Origin: Ignavibacteriales bacterium UBA1304
GTDB taxonomy: Bacteria > Bacteroidota > Ignavibacteria > Ignavibacteriales > Ignavibacteriaceae
Length of the DNA stretch: 59,460 nucleotides
Direction of reading: 5' to 3'
Assembly: GCA_002307295.1 (NCBI GenBank)
Contig: DBTY01000045.1
Location: 1 to 59,460, forward strand
This document shows positions 9,210 to 16,978 of the stretch, one piece after another. The position numbers were made by a program, and so were the translations under genes. How positions within the stretch are numbered: position 1 is the first letter of the stretch; each line of letters begins with the position of its first letter. The notes under the pieces were generated by a model. That model made no database searches. It saw only the letters and a list, made by a program, of their open reading frames with translations, and was not told the origin of the DNA.

Positions 9210-9252
9210 GCGGAATTTTTGAGGCGCTTTGCTAAGAGAATTCCGCTTTTTT
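9210..9252 (+). terminator. Rho-independent terminator after floA operon
   Basis: GCGGAATT pairs with AATTCCGC across a 21-base loop and is followed by six Ts. It lies 20 bases after the stop of the floA partner gene. Confidence 0.8.
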
Positions 9253-9266
9253 AATCCTGAGACACT

Positions 9267-11267
9267 ATGATACAGAAATATAAACTAACGCGTATTAACG
9301 CGGCCAACCAGATAGCTAAAACAGTCGACGAATCTGCTTTTGTAATAAATTATAAAGAAGAATTAAACCCGGCTCAATTTGAAGCGGCCTCTGCCGTAGA
9401 CGGAAATTACTTAATTATTGCAGGCGCAGGCACGGGTAAAACAAGAACGCTTGTTTACAGGGTGGCAAGGTTAATTGAATCCGGTTACGATCCCAAATCG
9501 ATCCTGCTATTAACTTTTACGCGCAAAGCTTCGCGCGAGATGATGAACAGAGCTTCCCTGCTGCTTGATAAACGATGCTCTAAAATCAGCGGCGGCACGT
9601 TTCACTCTTTTGCTAATACTACTTTAAGACGGTACGCTAAATTTGTAGGGCTCGAGCCTTCGTTTACTATTTTGGATCAGGGCGATAGCGAAGACGTTAT
9701 TAATCTTATCCGCACGCAGTCAGGTTTGATTACAAAAGAAAAGCGCTTCCCAAATAAACAAACCCTTATGAAGGTTTTTAGCCTCAGTATTAATACGGGC
9801 AAAACCATTGAAAGTATTCTGCTTGATAATTACCCACAGTTTTTTGAAGAGCTTGATAAAATTACCGAAATACACAGAGTCTACTCCGCTTATAAAAAGA
9901 AAAACAATTTGCTTGATTACGACGACCTGCTTGTTTACCTGAAAGATTTTTTACTTGAATTATCTCCAGCGGCTAAATCGTTTCTATCGGGAATTAAATT
10001 CTTAATGGTAGACGAGTATCAGGATACAAATAAACTACAATCCGAAGTTGTTAGAGGACTTTCGCAACTTAATAATAACGTTATGGTAGTCGGCGACGAT
10101 TCCCAGTCAATCTATTCTTTCCGCGGAGCGAATTTTAAAAATATAATGGAATTCCCTAATATCTTTAAAGACGTAAAAGTTATAAAGCTTGAAGAGAATT
10201 TCAGAAGCTCTCAGGAAATTTTAAATTTTGCAAATCAGCTAAACGAACAGGCGACGGAAAAATATTCAAAGCGGCTCTACTCAAATATGACGGGAGGCGA
10301 ACTGCCGCTTGTAATAGCTACTGATAATGTAAATCTGCAATCAAAATTTATTGTAGAAAAAGTTTTGGAATTGCGAGAAGAAGGAAGAAGCCTTAGCGAT
10401 ATGGCTGTTCTTTTCAGGTCTTCTTATTTTTCGTTCGATCTTGAAATTGAGCTAGCAAAGGCAGATATACCTTTTATAAAATTCGGCGGAATTAAGTTTG
10501 TTGAAACCGCTCACGTAAAGGACGTTCTTGCGTTCCTTAGAATTGCGGTTAACCCGCTTGACGTGGTCAGCTGGTACCGCGTATTGCTTTTGCACGAAGG
10601 CATCGGTCCTAAAAGCGCGCAAAATATTTTAGACGATCTGGCTAATTCAAGGTTATCAATTAAGAATAACCCCGATTCTTTGCCTAAGTTTAAACACTCG
10701 GAAAAACTAATTCACTTATTCAATCTGTTGTATAAAATTCATGTTGAAGAAATGCTCCCCACAGAAAAAGCGCAGTTAGTTTACGATTATTATTATCCGC
10801 TTTTCAAAAATCTTTATGACGATTTTAATAAACGTAAAAAAGATCTGGACATATTTGTCAACATAACCGAAAACTACCGCTCGTTAGACAGTCTGCTTTC
10901 GGACATGGCGATTGAACCGCCCGTTGACAGCGTAACTGACGTGGACTCCGAAAGCAAGGAAAACGAATTCTTAACCCTTTCAACTATTCACTCCGCTAAA
11001 GGATTAGAATGGCATTCCGTTTTTATTATTCATGCGCTCGAAGGCTTTTTCCCTTCATCCAAGTCAATGGATAATATCGAAACGCTTGAAGAAGAAAGAA
11101 GGCTTATGTATGTGGCGGCAACGCGCGCAAAACAAAATCTATTTATTTCTTATCCTATGAACATTTTCGACCGGGAGTCCGGAACCACTCTATCCAAACC
11201 GTCCAGGTTCATATCCGAAGTTAACCCTAAATTAATTTCTCAATGGCTTTTGGAAGAAGAAAATTAG
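9267..11267 (+). CDS. UvrD/Rep/PcrA-family 3'-5' DNA helicase
   Basis: 666 aa superfamily 1A helicase. Motifs in order: Q-motif LNPAQFEAA; Walker A GAGTGKT; Ia LLTFTRKASREM; II DEYQDTN; III VVGDDSQSIYSFRGAN; IV EENFRSS; V LSTIHSAKGLEW; VI EEERRLMYVAATRA. It unwinds DNA with ATP in repair, replication restart or removal of proteins from DNA. It is somewhat shorter than typical UvrD (about 720) and lacks a long C-terminal tail, so UvrD, Rep and PcrA cannot be told apart here. The first 25 residues precede the family core and are unremarkable. It is monocistronic between a terminator and a convergent gene. Confidence 0.93.
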   Translation: MIQKYKLTRINAANQIAKTVDESAFVINYKEELNPAQFEAASAVDGNYLIIAGAGTGKTRTLVYRVARLIESGYDPKSILLLTFTRKASREMMNRASLLLDKRCSKISGGTFHSFANTTLRRYAKFVGLEPSFTILDQGDSEDVINLIRTQSGLITKEKRFPNKQTLMKVFSLSINTGKTIESILLDNYPQFFEELDKITEIHRVYSAYKKKNNLLDYDDLLVYLKDFLLELSPAAKSFLSGIKFLMVDEYQDTNKLQSEVVRGLSQLNNNVMVVGDDSQSIYSFRGANFKNIMEFPNIFKDVKVIKLEENFRSSQEILNFANQLNEQATEKYSKRLYSNMTGGELPLVIATDNVNLQSKFIVEKVLELREEGRSLSDMAVLFRSSYFSFDLEIELAKADIPFIKFGGIKFVETAHVKDVLAFLRIAVNPLDVVSWYRVLLLHEGIGPKSAQNILDDLANSRLSIKNNPDSLPKFKHSEKLIHLFNLLYKIHVEEMLPTEKAQLVYDYYYPLFKNLYDDFNKRKKDLDIFVNITENYRSLDSLLSDMAIEPPVDSVTDVDSESKENEFLTLSTIHSAKGLEWHSVFIIHALEGFFPSSKSMDNIETLEEERRLMYVAATRAKQNLFISYPMNIFDRESGTTLSKPSRFISEVNPKLISQWLLEEEN

Positions 11268-11312
11268 CGGCTAAAGATAATCGCAGGCAAAAGTCTACGC
11301 TATCAGCCGCTA
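11265..11312. terminator. Weak hairpin between convergent genes
   Basis: TAGCGGCT (overlapping the helicase stop codon) can pair with AGCCGCTA across 32 bases. There is no good T-run on the plus side. It is a possible shared terminator for the helicase and the minus-strand gene ending at 11345. Confidence 0.35.
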
Positions 11313-11344
11313 CTTTATCAAATTAACTATTCCTTTTTCTAGTC

Positions 11345-11971
11345 TCATTCAAACGCCAGGGCTAAGACAGGTTTTGGTTTAATAAATTTTTCTTTTAGCT
11401 CCTGATATTTTAGCGACGGTAAGACTTTTTTTATCGCCTGCCTTATATCCTCGCTTCCTTCGTCAGTAGTAGCTAATATTCTTTCAGAACCCATTAAAAG
11501 GCTTCCATAAATAAAGGACAGCAATTCCATAAGTATTCTTAAGCTCTCTTCTTCAGATTGGATATGCTGCATATTTAAGCAAAAAGCGTCCTTCTGTTTG
11601 CAGCGAATTAATTTAGCTCTAACCATTGGATATTCGTTTACCGCAGATTTTTCTTCAAGAAAAGCGTTAATTTCTTCATCTATGCTATTTTCAGTTTTTA
11701 CTAACGCGCTTAATAACATCGGATTTATTTTTTTAGCTTTGCCCTTAGCAGACATGCTGGTTTTATTAAAAAAGGAAAAAGAAAATTGCGATTCTGTATA
11801 AACCGCGTTTCTCAATGCGGCATATAGCGCGCCATAGTCTAAGCGTCCTTCAATTAAAATAACAAACCGCGTCTGCTGATCCGAATTAGCCTGAAGATAA
11901 TATTGTATCCGGTCAGAAATCTGAATAGGAATATATTTTGGCTCTTTTTTCTGTAAGTCTTCTCTTATCAT
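11345..11971 (-). CDS. Half-length condensation-type acyltransferase domain protein
   Basis: 208 aa. The N-terminus (YIPIQISDRIQYYLQ...TRFVILIEGRLDYGALYAALRNAV) has the layout of the N-lobe of CoA-dependent acyltransferase/NRPS condensation domains. The place of the HHxxxDG active motif reads Q135-H136-I-Q-S-E-E: the second, catalytic His is kept, the first His is Gln, and Asp-Gly are Glu-Glu, followed by the expected helix LRILMELLSFIYGS. Family members are about 430-450 aa, so the C-lobe is absent; no continuation is found downstream. The gene follows a ferredoxin gene by 45 bases on the same strand. It could be a truncated remnant or a small binding protein. The assignment is by pattern only. 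Confidence 0.55.
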   Translation of the reverse strand: MIREDLQKKEPKYIPIQISDRIQYYLQANSDQQTRFVILIEGRLDYGALYAALRNAVYTESQFSFSFFNKTSMSAKGKAKKINPMLLSALVKTENSIDEEINAFLEEKSAVNEYPMVRAKLIRCKQKDAFCLNMQHIQSEEESLRILMELLSFIYGSLLMGSERILATTDEGSEDIRQAIKKVLPSLKYQELKEKFIKPKPVLALAFE

Positions 11972-12016
11972 AACAATAATCCTTTTATAAGCATGAATTA
12001 AATCTCTATATTTATG

Positions 12017-12259
12017 TTATACCATACTGATGGCTTGGTGAGGGCATTTAACTTCACACAGACCGCAGCCGCAACAGTTTTTGGGATTTATCACAACAGC
12101 TTTTTTATGCCCGTGGACGTATGATTTTATTTTTTCCTTAAGAGTAAGCCGCTCTATTTGCTCCGGCTTAAGTATTTCAATTCTAAATACGTCGTCGCTG
12201 CAGACGTCAATACAAATCCCGTCGCCTTCGCATTTGCCCAATTTGATTACGGGTAACAT
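12017..12259 (-). CDS. Two-cluster ferredoxin with one Asp ligand position
   Basis: 80 aa from the ATG at 12259, which has AAAGGA upstream and gives a normal ferredoxin start (MLPVIKLGKCEGDG). Longer frames to the ATG at 12280 or a TTG at 12313 add a basic stretch and are less likely. The first cluster motif is C10-x2-D13-x2-C16-x3-C20, where Asp replaces the second Cys; the second, C62-x2-C65-x2-C68-x3-C72-P, is complete. Asp at this position is known from some archaeal ferredoxins, where it gives a labile or convertible 3Fe/4Fe cluster. A basic 30-residue insert separates the motifs. It carries electrons in the cytoplasm; the partner is unknown. It lies between the GH26 gene and the condensation-like gene. 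Confidence 0.85.
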   Translation of the reverse strand: MLPVIKLGKCEGDGICIDVCSDDVFRIEILKPEQIERLTLKEKIKSYVHGHKKAVVINPKNCCGCGLCEVKCPHQAISMV

Positions 12260-12377
12260 AACTTTCCTTTTTTTGTTCATAAACTTATTCGGTTTTAAGA
12301 ATAAATTGAACAATAAATCGGCGAATGCAGGATATTTTGCGGCGAACAGGATAAAGAATCTGTTTTTGCGGTAAGGA

Positions 12378-14327
12378 TTATTTTAAGAGTATCATCTTTT
12401 TTGTTTCTACAAAAGCGCCAGCGCGTAAAACATAAAAGTAAACTCCGCTTGAAAGAGTTGAAGACTTTTTTAATTTGCCTGGATTGAATTCTACATTGTA
12501 TGTTCCGGCTGGTTTTTCCTGATTTATTAAGACGGCTATCTCGCGTCCCAGCGCGTTGTATATTTTAAGAGTAACGTTTGTTCTTTCTTTAAGCTCAAAC
12601 GTTATTATTGTGGAAGGGTTAAAAGGGTTTGGATAATTTTGTTTTAAACTATAAAATACTGGTTCGGGAGTTTTTCTGTCGACTGAAGTAACAGGATAAG
12701 CCCAAACAAACCTAACAGCGTCCGCAATAACAATGCCGTTAGCCTTATTTGTCAGCGCTACGTCGCCTGATTTGCCCTGATTAAAATAATACCTGCCAAG
12801 TAAATTCCATACTCCCCCGTTTATCTGTTGATTTACAATAACGGTATCCGAACCTCCTTGACGATTAATAATATATGGCGCGTTTGAAGCCCTGTTGGAA
12901 TATGCGCTCCATAAAGCGTACACGTCATAATATCCGGCGACGGCAAACTCAGGTTTCCAATCCGCCCTGGCAGAACCGTCTCCTGCGGCGCTGTAATGGT
13001 ATGAAACGCCGTATCTGTCCGGCTGAGAGTTAGAGGCAGTCCATACGCCCGTATACGTAATTGAAGTTGAATTATCGTCAATTATCTGGTCGGAATACTG
13101 ACGAGCTTTATCTACTATTATTTCCGTAGATGCAAAGTTTGAAAATCCGCTGTTGGAATATGCAGTTACTTTAAGCATATAAATTCCGTCAGCATAATCT
13201 TGAACTTTAAATTTAACCGACGCAGGAAAAACGCTTGTCGAACTTATTCTGGCGCCGTTAACAAAAATAGTTATGCTGTCAATTTTTGTATCGCAGGTTA
13301 TTTTTGGCGCAAATGCAAGGTCGGTTGTTAAAACAGTATCCTGATTAACGCCGGGAAATTCAACAAAAGGGATATTTCTAAAAGCAGCCGTGCTAAAATA
13401 ATCGGATGAAATAACTTTTTTGTAGTTGCCCAAAACTGTACTATCGTCAGTCGCGCAGTAATCGTTTCCGTTTGTAGAGCGGGAATCCATACTAAACCAG
13501 CATATAGCTTTTAGTTTAGGAAACTGGCTTTTTGCATTCAAATAAAGCGAATCCATAGCCGCTATGGCGTAGTTCGTCGTGCTTTGCGCCGGAGTAGTTC
13601 TTGTTGAGTAATGTGTAGCCGCCCATTCGCAAATCATTATCGGTTTTTTATTTGAATACGTATCATACACAACTTTAAGCTTATCGCGCGGATCTACTTT
13701 ATCAGGCGTTCCTTTTCCGTCGTCAGAAAAACCGACGCAATAAAAATCAATCCCCACCCAATCCACATAATCGTCCCCCGGATAATAAGCCTGAATATTA
13801 TCAGGCGGGTTAGCTGGATCATTTGGGATATTATTGGGAGCCCATACCATTATAACGTTTGGAGCTTCTTCTTTCATAATATCATGGATAAGTTTGAATT
13901 TTTGTATATACAAGCTTGGATTTCCGTACCATTTCACCCAGCTGCCGTTCATCTCACACGCCCAGCGTAAAAATATAACCGCGCCGGAGTTATGAGCCGC
14001 GCGCGCCCATTGACGTATATATGCGCCGTCTTCAACCTTGCTTAATCCGCTGTTTGGTTCAAAAGCTATCTGAACCGCAGCACCCCTTGACGCATAATCT
14101 TTAACCCATGATGAAGGGAACTCTGTTCCGTAACTTGTGTAATTAAAATACATCGAATGCTTTTTACCGGTAAGCTGCTCAAAAGAATCGACGCTGCCGT
14201 TTACGGTAGGATCGTTTACTATAAAAGCTCCAATATAACAGCTTGAATCGGCCGCGTACTTTATTTGCGAATAAACTGGCGCCGAAATAAGACAATACAT
14301 AATAGCGCACAATACAATTTTTTTCAT
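12378..14327 (-). CDS. Secreted GH26-like glycoside hydrolase with sorting domain
   Basis: 649 aa. Signal peptide MKKIVLCAIMYCLISAPVYSQ. Residues 30-320 look like a family 26 (mannanase/xylanase-type) barrel: acid/base candidate Glu125 in RWACEMNGSW and nucleophile candidate Glu234 in PIMICEWAA. An Ig-like linker (about 330-405) and a golvesin/Xly-like carbohydrate-binding module (about 410-545; YSAAGDGSARADWKP..YDVYALW) follow, then a type IX sorting domain (QNYPNPFNPSTIITFEL to SGVYFYVLRAG and MILLK). It probably degrades a beta-mannan or a related polysaccharide at the cell surface. It starts 17 bases after the membrane phosphatase gene, so the two are likely co-transcribed. Substrate is inference. 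Confidence 0.82.
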   Translation of the reverse strand: MKKIVLCAIMYCLISAPVYSQIKYAADSSCYIGAFIVNDPTVNGSVDSFEQLTGKKHSMYFNYTSYGTEFPSSWVKDYASRGAAVQIAFEPNSGLSKVEDGAYIRQWARAAHNSGAVIFLRWACEMNGSWVKWYGNPSLYIQKFKLIHDIMKEEAPNVIMVWAPNNIPNDPANPPDNIQAYYPGDDYVDWVGIDFYCVGFSDDGKGTPDKVDPRDKLKVVYDTYSNKKPIMICEWAATHYSTRTTPAQSTTNYAIAAMDSLYLNAKSQFPKLKAICWFSMDSRSTNGNDYCATDDSTVLGNYKKVISSDYFSTAAFRNIPFVEFPGVNQDTVLTTDLAFAPKITCDTKIDSITIFVNGARISSTSVFPASVKFKVQDYADGIYMLKVTAYSNSGFSNFASTEIIVDKARQYSDQIIDDNSTSITYTGVWTASNSQPDRYGVSYHYSAAGDGSARADWKPEFAVAGYYDVYALWSAYSNRASNAPYIINRQGGSDTVIVNQQINGGVWNLLGRYYFNQGKSGDVALTNKANGIVIADAVRFVWAYPVTSVDRKTPEPVFYSLKQNYPNPFNPSTIITFELKERTNVTLKIYNALGREIAVLINQEKPAGTYNVEFNPGKLKKSSTLSSGVYFYVLRAGAFVETKKMILLK

Positions 14328-14344
14328 AATAATAATCCGGAATA

Positions 14345-16801
14345 CTATTTTATTTTTACTACGACCATGCTCATATCGTCATGCTGCAGCGCCTTGCCCA
14401 TAAAAGTTTTAACAGTTGAAAAATATGCGTCCATAATTTCCTCTGAACATAAAGACGAATTATTCTGCAATATTTCATTGAGCTTTTCTTCTCCATACTC
14501 TTCTCTCTTGCTATTCATAGCTTCAGAGAAACCGTCGGTATAAAAAATAAACGCGTCCCCCTCCAGAAAAGAAATTGAATACTCTTCTATTGTTTTAGAA
14601 AAAATTTCCCCTTTTTCCAAACCAAGAGCCATTCCTTTGGGATTAACGGTTTCAATTTTACCTACTCTGTTATTTTTATAAATTACAGGGTTATGCCCCG
14701 CGCTTGCAAAAACGAACTTATTTTCTTTCAGATCAAAAACGCCAAGGATCATTGTTATAAATGTTCCTCTATCGACGTTTTCGTAAAACATATTATTCAT
14801 CTTAGTTAAAACTTCCGATGGCGAAGAAGAGGTTTTGGCGATTGCTTTAAGAAAACCTTTAGAGAGCGTCATATAAAAAGCCGCCTTCGTCCCTTTGCCT
14901 GAAACGTCGCCTATTACAACGCCAAGTTTGTTCTCGCCAAAGTCTATAAAATCAAAATAATCTCCGCCAACTTCCATTGCCGGTAAACAGCGCGAAGCGA
15001 TATCAAGTCCGTTAACCACAGGGTTCACGCGCGGCAAAAAACTCATCTGAACTTCGCGCGCTATTTCCAATTCTTTTTGCAGCCTCTGTCTTTCAGTAAC
15101 ATGCTTTTCAAACTCTGGCACAATCGTATTGTAATCTTCAATCTGATCTTTAGAAAAAAGCGCAACTAAAGAGTACGTTATAAGAATCGCCAGCATGAAA
15201 AGCGGAATAAACTGCATCTGTTGAAAGACGGGACTTGCAGACCAGAAGAACCGCATCGTCTCGCCCATATAGGCAAACACGCTCAATGTAATAATAGCAG
15301 TAAAAATATCATACTTATAAAAAACATAAAAGACAGCCAGTCCCAAAATAAATTGTATTAAAATGGAATAGTAATTCGGCTCTATTTTACACTGATTGAT
15401 AAGCCCCCATACAATACCGCACAAGACAACAACAATCCATTTATGAGCAATTTTTTTGCTTAATGCAGTCGATAGAAAAGCGATAAAAATAATTACGTAA
15501 AATATATTATGATAAATTTCAGAATCTAAGAAATACAGAAACGATACTTTGCACGATAGCATTTTAATGGCGCTATCAGAAGGCACAATTGAAATGTTAC
15601 CGCAAAATGCGCTGAAGAAAGCTATCATACATAAATAGGCGGCAAACAGTATTATGCCTGCATTTAAGCCGGTAAGAATATTTTCGCCAATTTTTGAATG
15701 TAGAAAATGCCCCTTCATTAATATATCAAAGGAACGGAATTTTTTCGGCCAGGCGTCTCTAACAACCGCTTCCGATACAGCCCAGACCATAAAAACAAGT
15801 CCGCCCCATAAAATAAAAACAGACGAAATTGGAATAAGAAGAACCCATCTTAAGTAATTGCCAAGTTGAACCATTGTATAGCAGGAGACTGTAGCCGCTG
15901 AAATTAAAGCTATAACAAAGGCTAATTTATAACCAATTTCGTAAGCCCTTATTTTTTTATACCCAAGAACGCCAATCATAATAAAAACGATCGTGTAGAT
16001 TAAGAATTGAGATATATCAGAAAATAAACCGTTATCCTTTTCAACTTCCGGGGAAGCCATCGTATATGAAGCGGAAAAACTGCTTACAGTATTTCCCGTT
16101 ATTGCAATTTTAACATTTAGATTTGTAGAGGATTCTGGGTCGGGAACTTCCCAACTAAACTGATATACTACTTTATTCACGCTGAAACTATAGCTATATG
16201 CGCCTTTCCCAATCTGGCTGTTTTCGTTTCTGAATTGATTAATAACTGAGTCTTTAGAAGCGGCTTTTATTATTTTGCTATAGACGTTAGAATATTTGCG
16301 CGCAAAGTCTAACGCCGTTTGTTTTGCTTCATCCATTGTCAATTTAGGCGGCGTTACGCTGTCTGCAAGCTTCCTGTCATACTCAATAAGCTTTCCATTA
16401 AAATCATAATTTACCATAGTATTGCCGGATAGCTTGCCGTTAACTTTTGCTTCTTTACTGCCTAAAGAAAGGGTCAGCTCTTCCTGCGTAGCAAGCTCAA
16501 CATCCCAATAATAAACAGGAAGTTTAGACGAAAACAATTCGTTCGCTTTTTTTAACCCAAGTTTTTTTTGAACATCGGCAATAAGATTCGTTTTTTTTCC
16601 AGTAGCAATTATCAGTTGAAAATTTTTACTATCTACTTTTTGTTCATTAAAAAAATCTTTAGCTATACGCCTTATTTGATTTACGTCATACTTAGGATTA
16701 ATAGAATTATTCGGATAATAGCGCGGATATAAAAAACATATTATAACAATACTGATAACGCTGATTAACGAATATATTACTAAACGATTATATTTTTTCA
16801 T
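14345..16801 (-). CDS. Membrane SpoIIE/RsbU-type PP2C phosphatase
   Basis: 818 aa. One N-terminal helix (about 9-26) is followed by an extracytoplasmic region (27-265) with PepSY-like alpha/beta segments, then a cluster of about eight hydrophobic helices (268-555), a short coiled coil (PEFEKHVTERQRLQKELEIAREVQ) and the SpoIIE catalytic domain (595-818). Metal-binding and catalytic blocks are visible: MEVGGDYFDF, VIGDVSGKGT, FYTDGFSEA and HDDMSMVVV. Such enzymes dephosphorylate anti-sigma antagonists in partner-switching pathways; no anti-sigma factor or STAS protein is encoded nearby. It probably senses an envelope signal and sits just upstream of a secreted glycosidase, which suggests but does not prove a shared role. 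Confidence 0.88.
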   Translation of the reverse strand: MKKYNRLVIYSLISVISIVIICFLYPRYYPNNSINPKYDVNQIRRIAKDFFNEQKVDSKNFQLIIATGKKTNLIADVQKKLGLKKANELFSSKLPVYYWDVELATQEELTLSLGSKEAKVNGKLSGNTMVNYDFNGKLIEYDRKLADSVTPPKLTMDEAKQTALDFARKYSNVYSKIIKAASKDSVINQFRNENSQIGKGAYSYSFSVNKVVYQFSWEVPDPESSTNLNVKIAITGNTVSSFSASYTMASPEVEKDNGLFSDISQFLIYTIVFIMIGVLGYKKIRAYEIGYKLAFVIALISAATVSCYTMVQLGNYLRWVLLIPISSVFILWGGLVFMVWAVSEAVVRDAWPKKFRSFDILMKGHFLHSKIGENILTGLNAGIILFAAYLCMIAFFSAFCGNISIVPSDSAIKMLSCKVSFLYFLDSEIYHNIFYVIIFIAFLSTALSKKIAHKWIVVVLCGIVWGLINQCKIEPNYYSILIQFILGLAVFYVFYKYDIFTAIITLSVFAYMGETMRFFWSASPVFQQMQFIPLFMLAILITYSLVALFSKDQIEDYNTIVPEFEKHVTERQRLQKELEIAREVQMSFLPRVNPVVNGLDIASRCLPAMEVGGDYFDFIDFGENKLGVVIGDVSGKGTKAAFYMTLSKGFLKAIAKTSSSPSEVLTKMNNMFYENVDRGTFITMILGVFDLKENKFVFASAGHNPVIYKNNRVGKIETVNPKGMALGLEKGEIFSKTIEEYSISFLEGDAFIFYTDGFSEAMNSKREEYGEEKLNEILQNNSSLCSEEIMDAYFSTVKTFMGKALQHDDMSMVVVKIK

Positions 16802-16903
16802 AAAGTTAAACTTCTGCCTATAAAACTAAGCCAATATAATTAGCTTCTATTATGTAAATAGCCGCATTAAATGCGCTGTACGCTTATTCTTGCTATATGT
16901 AAA

Positions 16904-16928
16904 GGATTCCCGCTTTCGCGGGAATGAC
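16904..16928. repeat. Short palindromic repeat of the ATTCCCGC..GCGGGAAT type
   Basis: Perfect 8-bp arms ATTCCCGC and GCGGGAAT surround TTTC, flanked by GG and GAC. The same kind of palindrome is widespread as a dispersed intergenic repeat in many bacteria (for example dRS3-like elements). Here it sits between two minus-strand genes and may also act as a transcript end. Confidence 0.65.
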
Positions 16929-16978
16929 AAATATTTTTTCTAAATAGAATTAATCTTGATTAAACATATACGACTAAA

